A DNA stretch of 64,000 bases from Acidimicrobiales bacterium (GTDB lineage Bacteria; Actinomycetota; Acidimicrobiia; Acidimicrobiales; SZUA-35), in the NCBI GenBank assembly GCA_028285495.1, contig JANQPB010000022.1:65969-129968 (forward strand). The letters are read 5' to 3'. Each line of letters begins with the position of its first letter. The first letter of the stretch is position 1. Positions 16,176 to 24,916 of this stretch are shown piece by piece. The notes under the pieces are model-generated. The model saw only the letters and a program-made list of their open reading frames with translations, had not been told where the DNA came from and ran no database searches. The position numbers and the translations under genes are program-made.

Positions 16176-16922
16176 ATGACCGCAGCCGCCTTCGAGTCGG
16201 TCTCGACCTGGCGCCAGGTGATGCCCGAGCCGGCATCACCGGCCCGGACGGCCCTGATCGACGAGGTGGCGGCCCGGATCTGCGCCATCGGACCGGGGCG
16301 GCTCCGGATCGCCGTCGACGGCTTCACCGCGGCGGGCAAGACCTCGTTCGGCCACGAGCTGGCGGCGGCCGTCCGCCGGCTCGGCCGCCCGACCATGCGG
16401 GCGTCGTTCGACGACTTCAAGAAGCCGTGGCGCGACGCCATCGAGCGGGGCTACGACCGGACGTCGGGCGAGGGCTACTACCGCAACGCGCCCGACTTCC
16501 AGTCGGCCAGGACGCTCCTGCTGGAGCCAGCCGGGCCCGACGGCTCCGGCCGGGTCGCGCTCTGCGGCCACGACCCGCTGACCGGTGTCGACCATCGGGC
16601 GACCACGGTCGAGGCGCCGCCCGATACCGTGCTGATCGTCGACTCGGTGTTCGCCTTCCGCCCGGAGTACGACGAGTTCTGGGACCTGCGGATCTGGCTC
16701 GACATCGCCCCCGAGCTGTCGCTGGCCCGCGGCATCGAGCGCGACACCGAGATGGAGGGCGGCCGGAGCGAGGCCGAGCGCCTGCATCGCGACCGGTACC
16801 ACGCGGCCGAGCAGCTCTACGTCGCCGAGGTCGACCCGATCGCCCGGGCCGACCTCGTCATCGACAACGCCGACTGGGCGGCGCCGATGGTCGTCCACCG
16901 TCGAGGTCCCGCGGCCGGCTGA
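16176..16922 (+). CDS. Uridine-kinase-like P-loop protein
   Basis: 248 residues. Walker A is DGFTAAGKTSFGHEL (Lys55). FDDFKKPW and YYRNAPDF follow, and VLIVDSVFAFRPEYDEFWDLRIWLD is the Walker B and lid region seen in uridine-kinase and phosphoribulokinase relatives. The end (ARADLVIDNADW) is the same as in udk-like proteins of unknown substrate. A nucleoside or other small alcohol is the probable substrate. It starts 31 bases after the VOC gene in the same direction. Confidence 0.75.
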   Translation: MTAAAFESVSTWRQVMPEPASPARTALIDEVAARICAIGPGRLRIAVDGFTAAGKTSFGHELAAAVRRLGRPTMRASFDDFKKPWRDAIERGYDRTSGEGYYRNAPDFQSARTLLLEPAGPDGSGRVALCGHDPLTGVDHRATTVEAPPDTVLIVDSVFAFRPEYDEFWDLRIWLDIAPELSLARGIERDTEMEGGRSEAERLHRDRYHAAEQLYVAEVDPIARADLVIDNADWAAPMVVHRRGPAAG

Positions 16923-16956
16923 CGCCGTGCCGGTGACCCGCCGCCCGCCTGAACCC

Positions 16957-17017
16957 AGCCCGTCGGCCGCGCCGCCGATGCGGCCGGCCTCCCGACCTGC
17001 GGGCCGGGAGACGGGCT
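16957..17017. terminator. Three-way-junction hairpin between convergent genes
   Basis: Outer stem AGCCCGT (16957-16963) with ACGGGCT (17011-17017) encloses two further hairpins: GGCCGC/GCGGCC (16965-16970, 16980-16985) and CTCCCG/CGGGAG (16989-16994, 17005-17010). It separates convergent genes and includes the stop of the minus-strand gene, so it can serve as a two-way terminator. Confidence 0.6.
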
Positions 17018-18254
17018 AGGCGAAGTCGGCGCCGAGGTGGGCGGCGGCGGCGCCGACGCCCGAGCCGCCGAGCGGTGCCCCCATCGACACCAGGGCGGCC
17101 TCGATCGTGCCGAGCGTGCCGAGCAGCATCGGTGGATTGAGGTGGCCCATGTGGCCGATCCGGAAGTGGTTGCCCAGCCCGCCGATGGCCGATCCGAGCG
17201 TGACCCCGGCCCCCGTCTGGCAGCGGCGGCGCAGCTCCTCGGAGTCGATGTCACCGGTGAGGACCGTGGTCACCGCCGTCGACCGATGGGCCGGCTCGGC
17301 GATGTTGAGCCGGATGCCGCCATCGGTCGACCAGGCGCCGACGGCGGCCCACACCGCCCCGGCCAGCCGGGTGTGGCGGTGCCAGCGGGCCTCGAGGCCC
17401 TCCTCGGCGATCATGGCCAGCGCCTCCCGCAGCCCGTACAGGTGCGGGACCGGCGGGGTGCCGGCGTAGAGGTAGTAGTGCACCTCGGGATCGATCCGGG
17501 GGCCCCAGTCGAGATAGCCGACCCGGAGGTCGGCCCGGTGGTAGGCCTCCAGCGCCTTCGGACCGGCCCAGACGAAGGCGACCCCCGGCGGGACCATGAT
17601 CCCCTTCTGGGAGGCGGCGACGGTCACGTCGACCCCCCACCCGGTCATCTCGTAGGGCTCGCAGCCGAGCGAGGCGATGCAGTCGACCATCAGCAGCGCC
17701 GGGTGACCGGCGGCGTCGATGGCGGCCCGGATGGCGGGGATGTCGTTGCGGACCGACGTGGCGGTGTCGGTCTGGACGACCAGCACGGCCTTGATCTCGT
17801 GGTCGCGGTCGTCGGCCAACCGGGCCTGGAGGGCGGCGGGGTCGACCGGGCCGTCGTCGCGCCCCGGCAGGGTCTCCGACTTGACCCCGGACACGGCGGC
17901 CTGCTCGCCCCAGGCAACGGCGAACCGGCCGGACTCGCAGGCCAGCACTGTGTCGCCCCGGGACAGCGTGTTGCAGATCGCCATCTGCCAGGCGGCGTGG
18001 CCGTTGCCGATCACGACGAACGGCTGGGCCTCGGGACTGCGGACCAGCCCGGGCAGCCCGGCGAACACGGTGTCGGAGGCGTCGACCAGGTCGCCGGCGT
18101 AGATGTCGGGCATCGGCCGGTTCATGGCGGCCCGGATCCGCTCGGGGACGATCGACGGGCCGGGGATGGCCACCGTCTCCAGCCCGTTGGCCAGGCCACC
18201 GATGGCCTGGTCGGCGATGGCGCTGGCGGTGTCCGGATCCGGGTTCGTCGACAT
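17016..18254 (-). CDS. Class V aminotransferase (alanine/serine-glyoxylate type)
   Basis: 412 residues with the fold-type I PLP pattern. Asp191 (LMVDCIASLG) contacts the pyridine nitrogen, and Lys217 in TVAASQKGIMVPPG forms the Schiff base. The surrounding SQKGIMVPPG is the typical alanine-glyoxylate/serine-glyoxylate signature. Likely reactions interconvert glyoxylate and glycine with Ala or Ser as donor. ATG 18254 is 7 bases after TAGCAT and also has GGGGGA, so either a leaderless or a weak ribosome-site start works. Neighbours do not suggest a pathway. Confidence 0.88.
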   Translation of the reverse strand: MSTNPDPDTASAIADQAIGGLANGLETVAIPGPSIVPERIRAAMNRPMPDIYAGDLVDASDTVFAGLPGLVRSPEAQPFVVIGNGHAAWQMAICNTLSRGDTVLACESGRFAVAWGEQAAVSGVKSETLPGRDDGPVDPAALQARLADDRDHEIKAVLVVQTDTATSVRNDIPAIRAAIDAAGHPALLMVDCIASLGCEPYEMTGWGVDVTVAASQKGIMVPPGVAFVWAGPKALEAYHRADLRVGYLDWGPRIDPEVHYYLYAGTPPVPHLYGLREALAMIAEEGLEARWHRHTRLAGAVWAAVGAWSTDGGIRLNIAEPAHRSTAVTTVLTGDIDSEELRRRCQTGAGVTLGSAIGGLGNHFRIGHMGHLNPPMLLGTLGTIEAALVSMGAPLGGSGVGAAAAHLGADFA

Positions 18255-18377
18255 TCCCCCGATGCTACTTGCGGACCCCCGGGGAGGCGTCTTCCTGACC
18301 CCGTGGCGGACGGCACGTCATCGGCGCCGATCCCCGTCCTGCCACCGGTGCCGGTCGGGATCTGGGACACTGGCCCC

Positions 18378-19109
18378 GTGACCACGAACCCGAGCCCCGA
18401 CCCCGGCGATCGGCGAGGCCTCGTCGCCAAGGTCTCGGCCCTGCTGGCCAAGGCCGCCAGCACCGACCACGAGCCCGAGCGGCGGGCGTTCGAGGCCAAG
18501 GCCCAGGCCCTGATCACGCGGCACCAGATCGACGAGGGCGAGCTCGGCTCGGGCGACCGCACCATCGGCGAGCGGGAGCTCGTCGTCGAGGGCTGGGGCA
18601 ACGCCACCCGGGGCGTGGTCCACCTGTGGGCCGGGGTGGCCCAGCTCAACCGCTGCGCCGTCGCCCACCGCACCGGCCGGGGGTGGTCCCGGGTCCTGCT
18701 GGCCGGATCGGAGGTCGATGCCGAGCTGACCTGCCGGCTGGTCGAGCACCTGCTCCCCCAGCTCCGGCTGGCCATCCTGGCCGACCGACCACGGTCGCGG
18801 ATGAGCTACGCCATCGGCTGGGCCCACGAGGTGATCGACCGACTGTCCGAGGCCACGCGGGGGGCGGCGGTCGCCGCCGCCGCCGATCGGGGGCGGGGCG
18901 ACGAGGCGGCCGCCGCCCTGGTGCCGACCAACATGGCGGCCGCCGAGTCGCTGGCCAGGGCCCACACGCTCCGCTCCGAGCGACGGGCCACCGTCGACGC
19001 CGGCGCCTACGACTCGGGCCTCTCGGCCGGCCAGCAGGCGGATCTCGGCCAGGTCAGGCTCGACGACCGGCGCGGCGACGGCGAGCGGAATGCCGTCGGC
19101 CGGGGCTAG
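18378..19109 (+). CDS. DUF2786-domain protein
   Basis: 243 residues. The N-terminal part (VAKVSALLAKAASTDHEPERRAFEAKAQALITRHQID) is the DUF2786 helix pair found in many actinobacterial and phage proteins, whose function is unknown. A middle domain (HLWAGVAQLNRCAVAHRTGRGWSRVLLAGSEVDAEL) follows and is shared with actinobacterial relatives. The last 70 residues are Ala/Arg-rich. GTG 18378 lies 6 bases after GACACT, a leaderless start. No catalytic motif is visible. Confidence 0.75.
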   Translation: MTTNPSPDPGDRRGLVAKVSALLAKAASTDHEPERRAFEAKAQALITRHQIDEGELGSGDRTIGERELVVEGWGNATRGVVHLWAGVAQLNRCAVAHRTGRGWSRVLLAGSEVDAELTCRLVEHLLPQLRLAILADRPRSRMSYAIGWAHEVIDRLSEATRGAAVAAAADRGRGDEAAAALVPTNMAAAESLARAHTLRSERRATVDAGAYDSGLSAGQQADLGQVRLDDRRGDGERNAVGRG

Positions 19110-19120
19110 GTTCCGTCGCC

Positions 19121-19549
19121 ATGGCTTCCATCACCGCCGAACTGCTCGGCGACTACCGGGTCGACATCACGAACGGCACCCACACCTGGCGGGCCGACGA
19201 GCCGATCGACCTCGGGGGCGACGACACGGGCCCCAACCCCTACGACCTGCTGCTCGGCTCCCTCGCCGCCTGCACCTCGATCACGCTCTCGATGTACACC
19301 AGGCGAAAGGGCATCGAGATGACCTCGCTGTCCGTCGAGTACAGCTACGACAAGGTGCACGCGGATGACTGCGAGCTCTGCGAGGAGGACGCCGTTGGGA
19401 TGATCGACCGCGTCACCTCCCGCATCTTCATCGACGGCAACTTCGACGAGGCCACCCGCAAGCGGCTGATCGACATCGCCCAGCGCTGCCCCGTTCACAA
19501 GACGCTGGAGAACGGCATCCACTTCGAGGAGACCGTGTACGCGGGGTAG
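19121..19549 (+). CDS. OsmC-family peroxiredoxin-like protein
   Basis: 142 residues. Members use two Cys to reduce organic hydroperoxides. Here the first Cys is in GSLAACTSITLSMYTRRKG and the second in AQRCPVHKTLENG, the standard positions of Ohr/YhfA-type OsmC proteins. An acidic insertion with two extra Cys (DDCELCEED) lies between them and could bind metal. ATG 19121 is 8 bases after TAGGTT, leaderless-like. It converges on rnhB. Confidence 0.88.
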   Translation: MASITAELLGDYRVDITNGTHTWRADEPIDLGGDDTGPNPYDLLLGSLAACTSITLSMYTRRKGIEMTSLSVEYSYDKVHADDCELCEEDAVGMIDRVTSRIFIDGNFDEATRKRLIDIAQRCPVHKTLENGIHFEETVYAG

Positions 19550-19571
19550 CCGCCTCCTGCCCCGCCCGACG

Positions 19572-20276
19572 TCAGGCGCCGAACAGGTCGAGCTGACCGC
19601 CAGGCGGGAGGCGCTTGATCGCCGTCCACGGCTGGGTGTCCATGAAGACCCAGGACCGCCGGTGGATCGACGTCGGCCCGTAGCCCTGGATCGCGGCCCG
19701 GTGGCGGGGACAGGGGTAGCCCTTGTTGGCCTCGAAGTCGAAGCCGGGGAAGCTGTCGGCCTGTTCCCGCATCATGCGGTCGCGCACCACCTTGGCCAGG
19801 ATCGACGCCGCTGCGACCGACAGGCACCGGGCGTCGGCCTTGATCAGCCGCCGGGTCACCGGGTGGCCGACGAAGTCCCACTTGCCGTCCAGGATGACCG
19901 CGTCTGGCCGCAGGCCGAGGCCATCGATCGCCCGGCGGGCGGCCAGCTTCTGGGCGGCCGACATGCCGAGCCGGTCGCACTCCGTGTGGCTGGCGTGGCC
20001 GATCGACCACGCCTCACACCAGTCGGCGATCCGCTCGAAGAGGGCCTCCCGCTCCGCTTCGGTCAGGGCCTTGGAGTCACGGAGCTTGTAGATCCGGCGA
20101 TCCTTCGGTACCACGGCGGCCCCGATGGTCAGCGGCCCGGCCCAGGCGCCGCGGCCGACCTCGTCGACCCCGACGACGACCTCGTGGCCGGCGTCCCACA
20201 GCGCCCGCTCCTCGGCGAGGCCGGGAGCCTTGGCCTTCAGGGCCTTCCGCAGTCGGGGCACGGTCGCCGTCGCCAT
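19572..20276 (-). CDS. rnhB: Ribonuclease HII
   Basis: 234 residues. RNase HII nicks RNA-DNA junctions to remove misincorporated ribonucleotides. Conserved motifs are GVDEVGRGAWAGP (catalytic Asp-Glu), IGHASHTECDRLGM, AVILDGKWDFVG (third Asp) and SVAAASILAKVVRDRMM (fourth Asp). ATG 20276 follows TAGGTT by 8 bases on the minus strand, so the longer frame to 20870 is rejected; it would run into the neighbouring gene. Confidence 0.95.
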   Translation of the reverse strand: MATATVPRLRKALKAKAPGLAEERALWDAGHEVVVGVDEVGRGAWAGPLTIGAAVVPKDRRIYKLRDSKALTEAEREALFERIADWCEAWSIGHASHTECDRLGMSAAQKLAARRAIDGLGLRPDAVILDGKWDFVGHPVTRRLIKADARCLSVAAASILAKVVRDRMMREQADSFPGFDFEANKGYPCPRHRAAIQGYGPTSIHRRSWVFMDTQPWTAIKRLPPGGQLDLFGA

Positions 20277-20362
20277 CGCCGTCGAACCTACCACGGCCGG
20301 GCGACGCCCCGGACCGGCGACACCCCGGCCGGACGACGGCCGGGGCGGCGGGCCGACGATGC

Positions 20363-22180
20363 TCAGGAGAAGCTGTCGCCTGGCTCGGGGGCGGCGGGCA
20401 GGGCCGACGGTGAGCCGGTGAGCAGGGTCTCGCCCCTCGGCTCGTCGGTCGACCAGTCGGGGTCGAGTCCTGGGCAGGTGAGCCGAACCGGTTCGGTCGG
20501 ACCGGCCGCGGTCCCGCCGCCGGTCGGGTCGGTCTCCGAGCCGTCGCCGTCGGCCGGGTCGACCTGCCAGAGCAGGGCCGGGCGGTAGCCGTGCCAGCGG
20601 ATGGCGAACGACACCCGGGCGCCCCCGGCGGGGATCCGGTGGGCCTCGACCTCGCCCCCGAGCCACGCCGTCGGCATCGACGGCAGGAGCTGCACGGTGG
20701 TCCGGCCGCCACCGGCCGGAGCGGCCCCCGGGGTCGACCCCGACCGGGACGACCCGAGCTCGGACCGGCTCACTGCGGCTGCGGCCGGGACGGGGTCGGC
20801 CCGCAGCAGCAGCGACCGGGTGGCCAGCAGGAAGTTGGCGGCGGCGCCGGCCCGGTCGGCGGGCGGCCATGCGCCGGTCGGGCGCGCCTCGGCGGCCAAC
20901 GCGGTCACCTCGTCGAGGGTTGCCGTCCGGCCGTCGTCGACGGTCCCGGCGACGGCGCGCGACGCTCGCAGGTGGGCGGCCGCCTCGGGCTGTCCGGCCG
21001 CGGCGGTCAGGCGGGCCAGGGCGGCGGCGGCCGTAGCGGTCGGGCCCGGCTCGCCCACCCGCTCGATCAGGGCCAGCAGCTGGGCGGCGGACGCCAGCAG
21101 CTCATCGGCCGCCTCGCGGCCGAGCAGCAGCGCGCCGGCGACGACGGCTCGCATGGTGTCGGCCCCGGCCTCGGCCGGCGATCGGTCGCCGATGCCACCG
21201 GCGGGCAGCCGGGCCGGGAAGCGTTGCGCCAGCCGCTCGACGGCGGGCCGGCACTCGTCGGCATGCCCGAACCGGGCCAGCGCCTCGACCATCCGGGCGG
21301 CCCGAGGGTCGATCGCCTCGACCCCCTCGGCCAGGCCGGGAGCGGCGAGCACCAGCCGGGCCCTGGCCGCGCCGACCAGCTCGGTGAGCCCGGGGTCGGG
21401 CAGTCGGAGGCCGGCGGCCCGATCGACCACCGTGGCCCAGCCCCGGGTCACGGCCTCGGGCCCCGGCAGCGCATCGGGCCGGAAGCGGGCGGCGGCGCCG
21501 GCATCGGGTGCCGCCTCGGGATCGAGCGCGACGACGCGAAGCGAGGTGCTGTGGGGAAGCGGGTACAGGCAGGCTGCGGTCGCCGACCGTCCGCTGACCG
21601 GACCGTCCCAGCGCAGGGTCTCGCCGGCCTGGACGAGCGCCAGCACGTCACCGTCGCCATCGGCGACCCGCTGGTTCGGCGGTCGGGGCAGGACGAGGGC
21701 GGGTGCGCCGTCGACGGTGAGCACGGTGCCGTCGACCAGCTCGAGGCGACGGGACCGGACCTCGTCGCCGTCGAGCTCGAGCGGGCGGATGGCGAGGGCG
21801 ACCGCCACCGGCACCGGTGACCGGTTCTCGATCTCGACGGCGGTCGCCGGGCGGTCGCCGACCAGGACCGGGTAGGCGGTGGCCACGACGTCGCCGGACG
21901 GGATTCGCATCGACGTGACGACGATCGGGCCTGGACCGGACCGGTGCTGGCGGACGGCGGGCTCCCGGGCCGGGAGGTACCACCGGTCGTCGGCCCCGAT
22001 CCACCAGTCGAGGGCCCACCCGGCGCCGCTCGGACTGACCAGCCCGCCGCCGTCGACCCGGGCCGGCGACCGACCGCCGATCCCGGCCACCAGCGTCCAG
22101 CCGGCGTCGGCCGGTCGCTCGATCGCCCTGGTGCCGAGCAGCAGGGGACCGGAGGCGACGGTGGCGTTCGGTTGCTCCAC
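20363..22180 (-). CDS. Large hypothetical protein, glycosidase-like C-terminus
   Basis: 605 residues, no signal peptide. N-terminal 240 residues are beta-rich (repeated strands with ATAVEIENRSPVPVAVALAIRP), the middle part is a series of Ala-rich helix pairs like an alpha/alpha-barrel, and the C-terminal stretch (TVQLLPSMPTAWLGGEVEAHRIPAGGARVSF, then IRWHGYRPALLWQV) resembles the end of six-hairpin glycosidases. No catalytic Glu/Asp pair can be placed with confidence, so the enzyme activity is open. GTG 22180 is 6 bases after TAGCGT, a leaderless start. It is the last gene in its direction before rnhB. Confidence 0.6.
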   Translation of the reverse strand: MEQPNATVASGPLLLGTRAIERPADAGWTLVAGIGGRSPARVDGGGLVSPSGAGWALDWWIGADDRWYLPAREPAVRQHRSGPGPIVVTSMRIPSGDVVATAYPVLVGDRPATAVEIENRSPVPVAVALAIRPLELDGDEVRSRRLELVDGTVLTVDGAPALVLPRPPNQRVADGDGDVLALVQAGETLRWDGPVSGRSATAACLYPLPHSTSLRVVALDPEAAPDAGAAARFRPDALPGPEAVTRGWATVVDRAAGLRLPDPGLTELVGAARARLVLAAPGLAEGVEAIDPRAARMVEALARFGHADECRPAVERLAQRFPARLPAGGIGDRSPAEAGADTMRAVVAGALLLGREAADELLASAAQLLALIERVGEPGPTATAAAALARLTAAAGQPEAAAHLRASRAVAGTVDDGRTATLDEVTALAAEARPTGAWPPADRAGAAANFLLATRSLLLRADPVPAAAAVSRSELGSSRSGSTPGAAPAGGGRTTVQLLPSMPTAWLGGEVEAHRIPAGGARVSFAIRWHGYRPALLWQVDPADGDGSETDPTGGGTAAGPTEPVRLTCPGLDPDWSTDEPRGETLLTGSPSALPAAPEPGDSFS

Positions 22181-22248
22181 GCCGTGACGCTAGCGCGCCG
22201 CCGAGCCCGGCCGGCGGGCCGGGTCGGCGGGCCGGCCGAGCCCGGGGG

Positions 22249-22269
22249 TCCCGGTGCCCGGCACCGGGA
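22249..22269 (-). terminator. Hairpin after gpsA
   Basis: TCCCGGTGCC (22249-22258) pairs with GGCACCGGGA (22260-22269); allowing a 3-base loop this gives a 9-bp stem, directly downstream of the gpsA stop. The stem is nearly the one found twice after imuB, but here it is not duplicated. Confidence 0.65.
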
Positions 22270-22272
22270 ACC

Positions 22273-23325
22273 TCAACCGGTGGCGGGGCCCGCCTGCTCG
22301 TGGCCGAGGCGGCCCCGGAGCAACGACTCGTGGGCGAAGTCGGGATCGCGGCCCTCCCAGCACACCTGGTAGACCTGCTCGGCGATCGGCATGAAGACCC
22401 GGTGCTTGCGCGACAGCTCCCGGACGACCTTGACCGCCTTCACGCCCTCGGCCACCTGATCCATCTCGTCGAGGATCTGCTCGAGCGGCACCCCCTCGCC
22501 GAGGCGGCGCCCGACGCTCGAGTTCCGGCTCTGGGGGCTGATGCAGGTGGCGAGCAGGTCGCCGACGCCGGCCAGGCCGGCCAGGGTCAGCGGCTCGCCT
22601 CCCATCTTGGTGCCGAGATCGATCAGCTCGGCCAGCCCGCGGGTGATCACCGCCGACCGGGCGTTGTCGCCGAGCTTCCGCCCCTCGACCGTGCCGGCGG
22701 CGATGGCGTAGACGTTCTTCAGGGCGCCGCCGAGCTCGCAGCCGACGACGTCGTGGTGGGCGAACACCCGGAAGACCTGGGTGGTGAACACGTCCTGGAG
22801 CCGGCTGGCGATGTGCTGCTCGCTGAGGGCCACCACCGCAGCAGCGGGCTGGCCGGCCAGGATCTCCTTGGCCAGGTTCGGGCCGGTCAGGACCCCGACC
22901 GGCCGGTCCGGCAGGACCTCCTCGACGATCTGGGTCATCCGCAGTCGGGTCTCGGGCTCGAACCCCTTGGCCAGGCTGACCACCGGCACCCAGGGGCGGA
23001 GGTGGGGAGCGATGATCTCGCAGGTCGCCCGGAAGGCGCTGGTCGGCACGCCGAGCACGAGCAGGTCGGTGTCGGCCGCGGCGGCGACGAGATCGCCGGT
23101 CGCCCGCAGCTCGGGGTGGAGCGGGTGGTCGGGCAGGTAGCGGCGATTGAGGTGGTCGGCGTTGATCGACTCGACGGTGCCAGCGTCGCGGGCCCAGAGC
23201 GTGGTCGGTCCGTTGTGGGCGGCCAGGTGGGCAACGGTCGTTCCCCACGATCCGCCGCCGGCCACCAGCACCCGGAGCCGTCCCTGGTCGATCCGCTCCT
23301 GCCGTGCCGCTGCTGCACTCCCCAT
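22273..23325 (-). CDS. gpsA: Glycerol-3-phosphate dehydrogenase (NAD(P)+)
   Basis: 350 residues. It makes sn-glycerol 3-phosphate from dihydroxyacetone phosphate for phospholipid synthesis. Motifs are VLVAGGGSWGTTVAHLAA (dinucleotide-binding loop), TGPNLAKEILAGQPAA, GCELGGALKNVYAIAAG (catalytic Lys) and GLAGVGDLLATCISPQSRNSSVG. ATG 23325 has AAAGGGGA upstream; the longer frame lacks support. It diverges from cofC, the same order as gpsA2 and fbiD in mycobacteria. Confidence 0.95.
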   Translation of the reverse strand: MGSAAAARQERIDQGRLRVLVAGGGSWGTTVAHLAAHNGPTTLWARDAGTVESINADHLNRRYLPDHPLHPELRATGDLVAAAADTDLLVLGVPTSAFRATCEIIAPHLRPWVPVVSLAKGFEPETRLRMTQIVEEVLPDRPVGVLTGPNLAKEILAGQPAAAVVALSEQHIASRLQDVFTTQVFRVFAHHDVVGCELGGALKNVYAIAAGTVEGRKLGDNARSAVITRGLAELIDLGTKMGGEPLTLAGLAGVGDLLATCISPQSRNSSVGRRLGEGVPLEQILDEMDQVAEGVKAVKVVRELSRKHRVFMPIAEQVYQVCWEGRDPDFAHESLLRGRLGHEQAGPATG

Positions 23326-23491
23326 GCCGTCCCCTTTCGTCCGCTCGATACTGGCACGGCCGTCCGCCTCGCGCCTGCGGGCCGGACGGCCCGCTCGGAT
23401 CGCCGTTGACGCCGGGTCCCCGGACCGGGCCGCGGCGTGGCCCGGTCCACTTACCGTGCCGGCAAGCCGGACGGTACGCTCGGCGGTGCCC

Positions 23492-24139
23492 ATGACCAGT
23501 CCAACTCCCCCGGAGCCCCGGTCGGCCGCAGTGCTCGTTCCGGTCAAGTCGTTCGACCTGGCCAAGGGTCGCCTTGCCGATGCGCTGTCCGCAGGCGAGC
23601 GGGCTCGCCTGGCTCGGTCGATGGCCGAACGGGTGGTGGCGGCCGCCTCCGGGCTACCGGCGTTCGTCGTGTGCAGCAGCGACGAGGTGGCCGAGTGGGC
23701 GGCCGGCACCGGCGCCGAGGTGATCCACTTCGAGCCGCCCGGCCTCAATCCTGCGGTGGCCCATGCGGCGGCCGAGCTGGCCGAGCGCGGCTTCGACGAG
23801 ATGATCGTCGCCCACGGTGACCTGCCGCTGGCCCAGGACCTGACGTGGTTGGCCGGCTTCGACGGTGTGACCGTGGTCGCCGATCGGCGGGGCGACGGGA
23901 CGAACGTCCTCGTCGTGCCCCTGGGCGCCGAGTTCGAGTTCCACTACGGGCCCGGCTCGGCCAGGGCCCACCGGACCGAGGCCCGCCGGGTCGGCTTGCC
24001 CCACCGCACGATCGACGACCCCGAGCTCGGCTGGGACGTCGACACCCCCGACGACCTGAACCTGCCCGAGGTCGACCTCCGGACGGCGCCGAGCGAGGAT
24101 GCCCCCGGCGTCGCCGACGATGCCTCGGCCGGCGACTGA
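23492..24139 (+). CDS. cofC: Phosphoenolpyruvate/2-phospholactate guanylyltransferase
   Basis: 215 residues. CofC/FbiD activates phosphoenolpyruvate or 2-phospho-L-lactate with GTP for coenzyme F420. The nucleotidyltransferase core is AVLVPVKSFDLAKGRLADALS, followed by MIVAHGDLPLA (metal-binding Asp), RRGDGTNVLVVP and HYGPGSARAH. ATG 23492 is used; GTG 23486 in the same frame lies 5 bases after TACGCT and would fit the leaderless pattern better. It opens an operon with the PIG-L protein. F420 use is supported by the deazaflavin reductase at 15282-15650. Confidence 0.92.
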   Translation: MTSPTPPEPRSAAVLVPVKSFDLAKGRLADALSAGERARLARSMAERVVAAASGLPAFVVCSSDEVAEWAAGTGAEVIHFEPPGLNPAVAHAAAELAERGFDEMIVAHGDLPLAQDLTWLAGFDGVTVVADRRGDGTNVLVVPLGAEFEFHYGPGSARAHRTEARRVGLPHRTIDDPELGWDVDTPDDLNLPEVDLRTAPSEDAPGVADDASAGD

Positions 24140-24145
24140 CCGCCG

Positions 24146-24916
24146 ATGGCCGAGGCCCAGAACCCACTGACCCCCCGCCCGGTCCGGCTCGACGACGGCT
24201 TCACCTCGGACCTGCCGATCCCCGGCCGGGCCCTCGCCATCGGCGCCCACCCGGACGACGTCGACTTCTTCTGCGGGGCGACCCTGGCCAAGTGGGCGGC
24301 CGGCGGTTGCGAGGTCCACATCCTGGTCTGCACCGACGGCTCCAAGGGCACCTGGGACCCGGCCGCCGACGAGGGGGAGCTGATCGCGGCCCGCCAACGC
24401 GAGCAGCGGGCGGCGGCCGCTGCGCTCGGGGCGACGGGCGAGGTCGGCTTCCTCGGCTGGGCGGACGGCGAGCTGGCCTCCGGCCTGGAGCAGCGGGCCC
24501 AGGTGGCCGGGTTCATCCGGCGGACCAGGCCGAACGTCGTCCTCGGCCACGACCCGTGGAGGCGCTACCGGCTGCATCCCGACCACCGCAACGCCGGCTG
24601 GCTGACCACCGATGGCGTGGTGGCCGCCCGCGACCCCAAGTTCTTCCCCGACCAGCCCGTCCCCCACCACCGTCCCGACCGACTGCTGCTGTTCGAGGCC
24701 GACCAACCCGACCACGCCGAGGACGTGACCGGCCACCTCGACGCCAAGTACGCGGCGCTACTGGCCCACGAGAGCCAGTTCGAGTCGACGATGAAGGCCG
24801 GCTCCGACCCCGAGCTGGTGCGGTTCCGCCAGCGGGTCGAGGCCCGGCTCGAGGCCGCGGGCCGGGCCGCCGGCACCACCCACGCCGAGGTGTTCAAGCT
24901 CATCGACGACCTGTGA
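24146..24916 (+). CDS. PIG-L family deacetylase
   Basis: 256 residues. Zn-dependent LmbE/PIG-L deacetylases remove N-acetyl groups from sugars, and MshB and mycothiol-conjugate amidase belong here. The zinc site is AIGAHPDDVDFFCGA (His, Asp, Asp) and HPDHRNAGWLTTDG (His). KGTWDP and EVGFLGWADGEL match the family. It starts 6 bases after cofC and overlaps the next gene by 4 bases. Mycothiol metabolism is possible for an actinobacterium but not shown. Confidence 0.85.
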   Translation: MAEAQNPLTPRPVRLDDGFTSDLPIPGRALAIGAHPDDVDFFCGATLAKWAAGGCEVHILVCTDGSKGTWDPAADEGELIAARQREQRAAAAALGATGEVGFLGWADGELASGLEQRAQVAGFIRRTRPNVVLGHDPWRRYRLHPDHRNAGWLTTDGVVAARDPKFFPDQPVPHHRPDRLLLFEADQPDHAEDVTGHLDAKYAALLAHESQFESTMKAGSDPELVRFRQRVEARLEAAGRAAGTTHAEVFKLIDDL

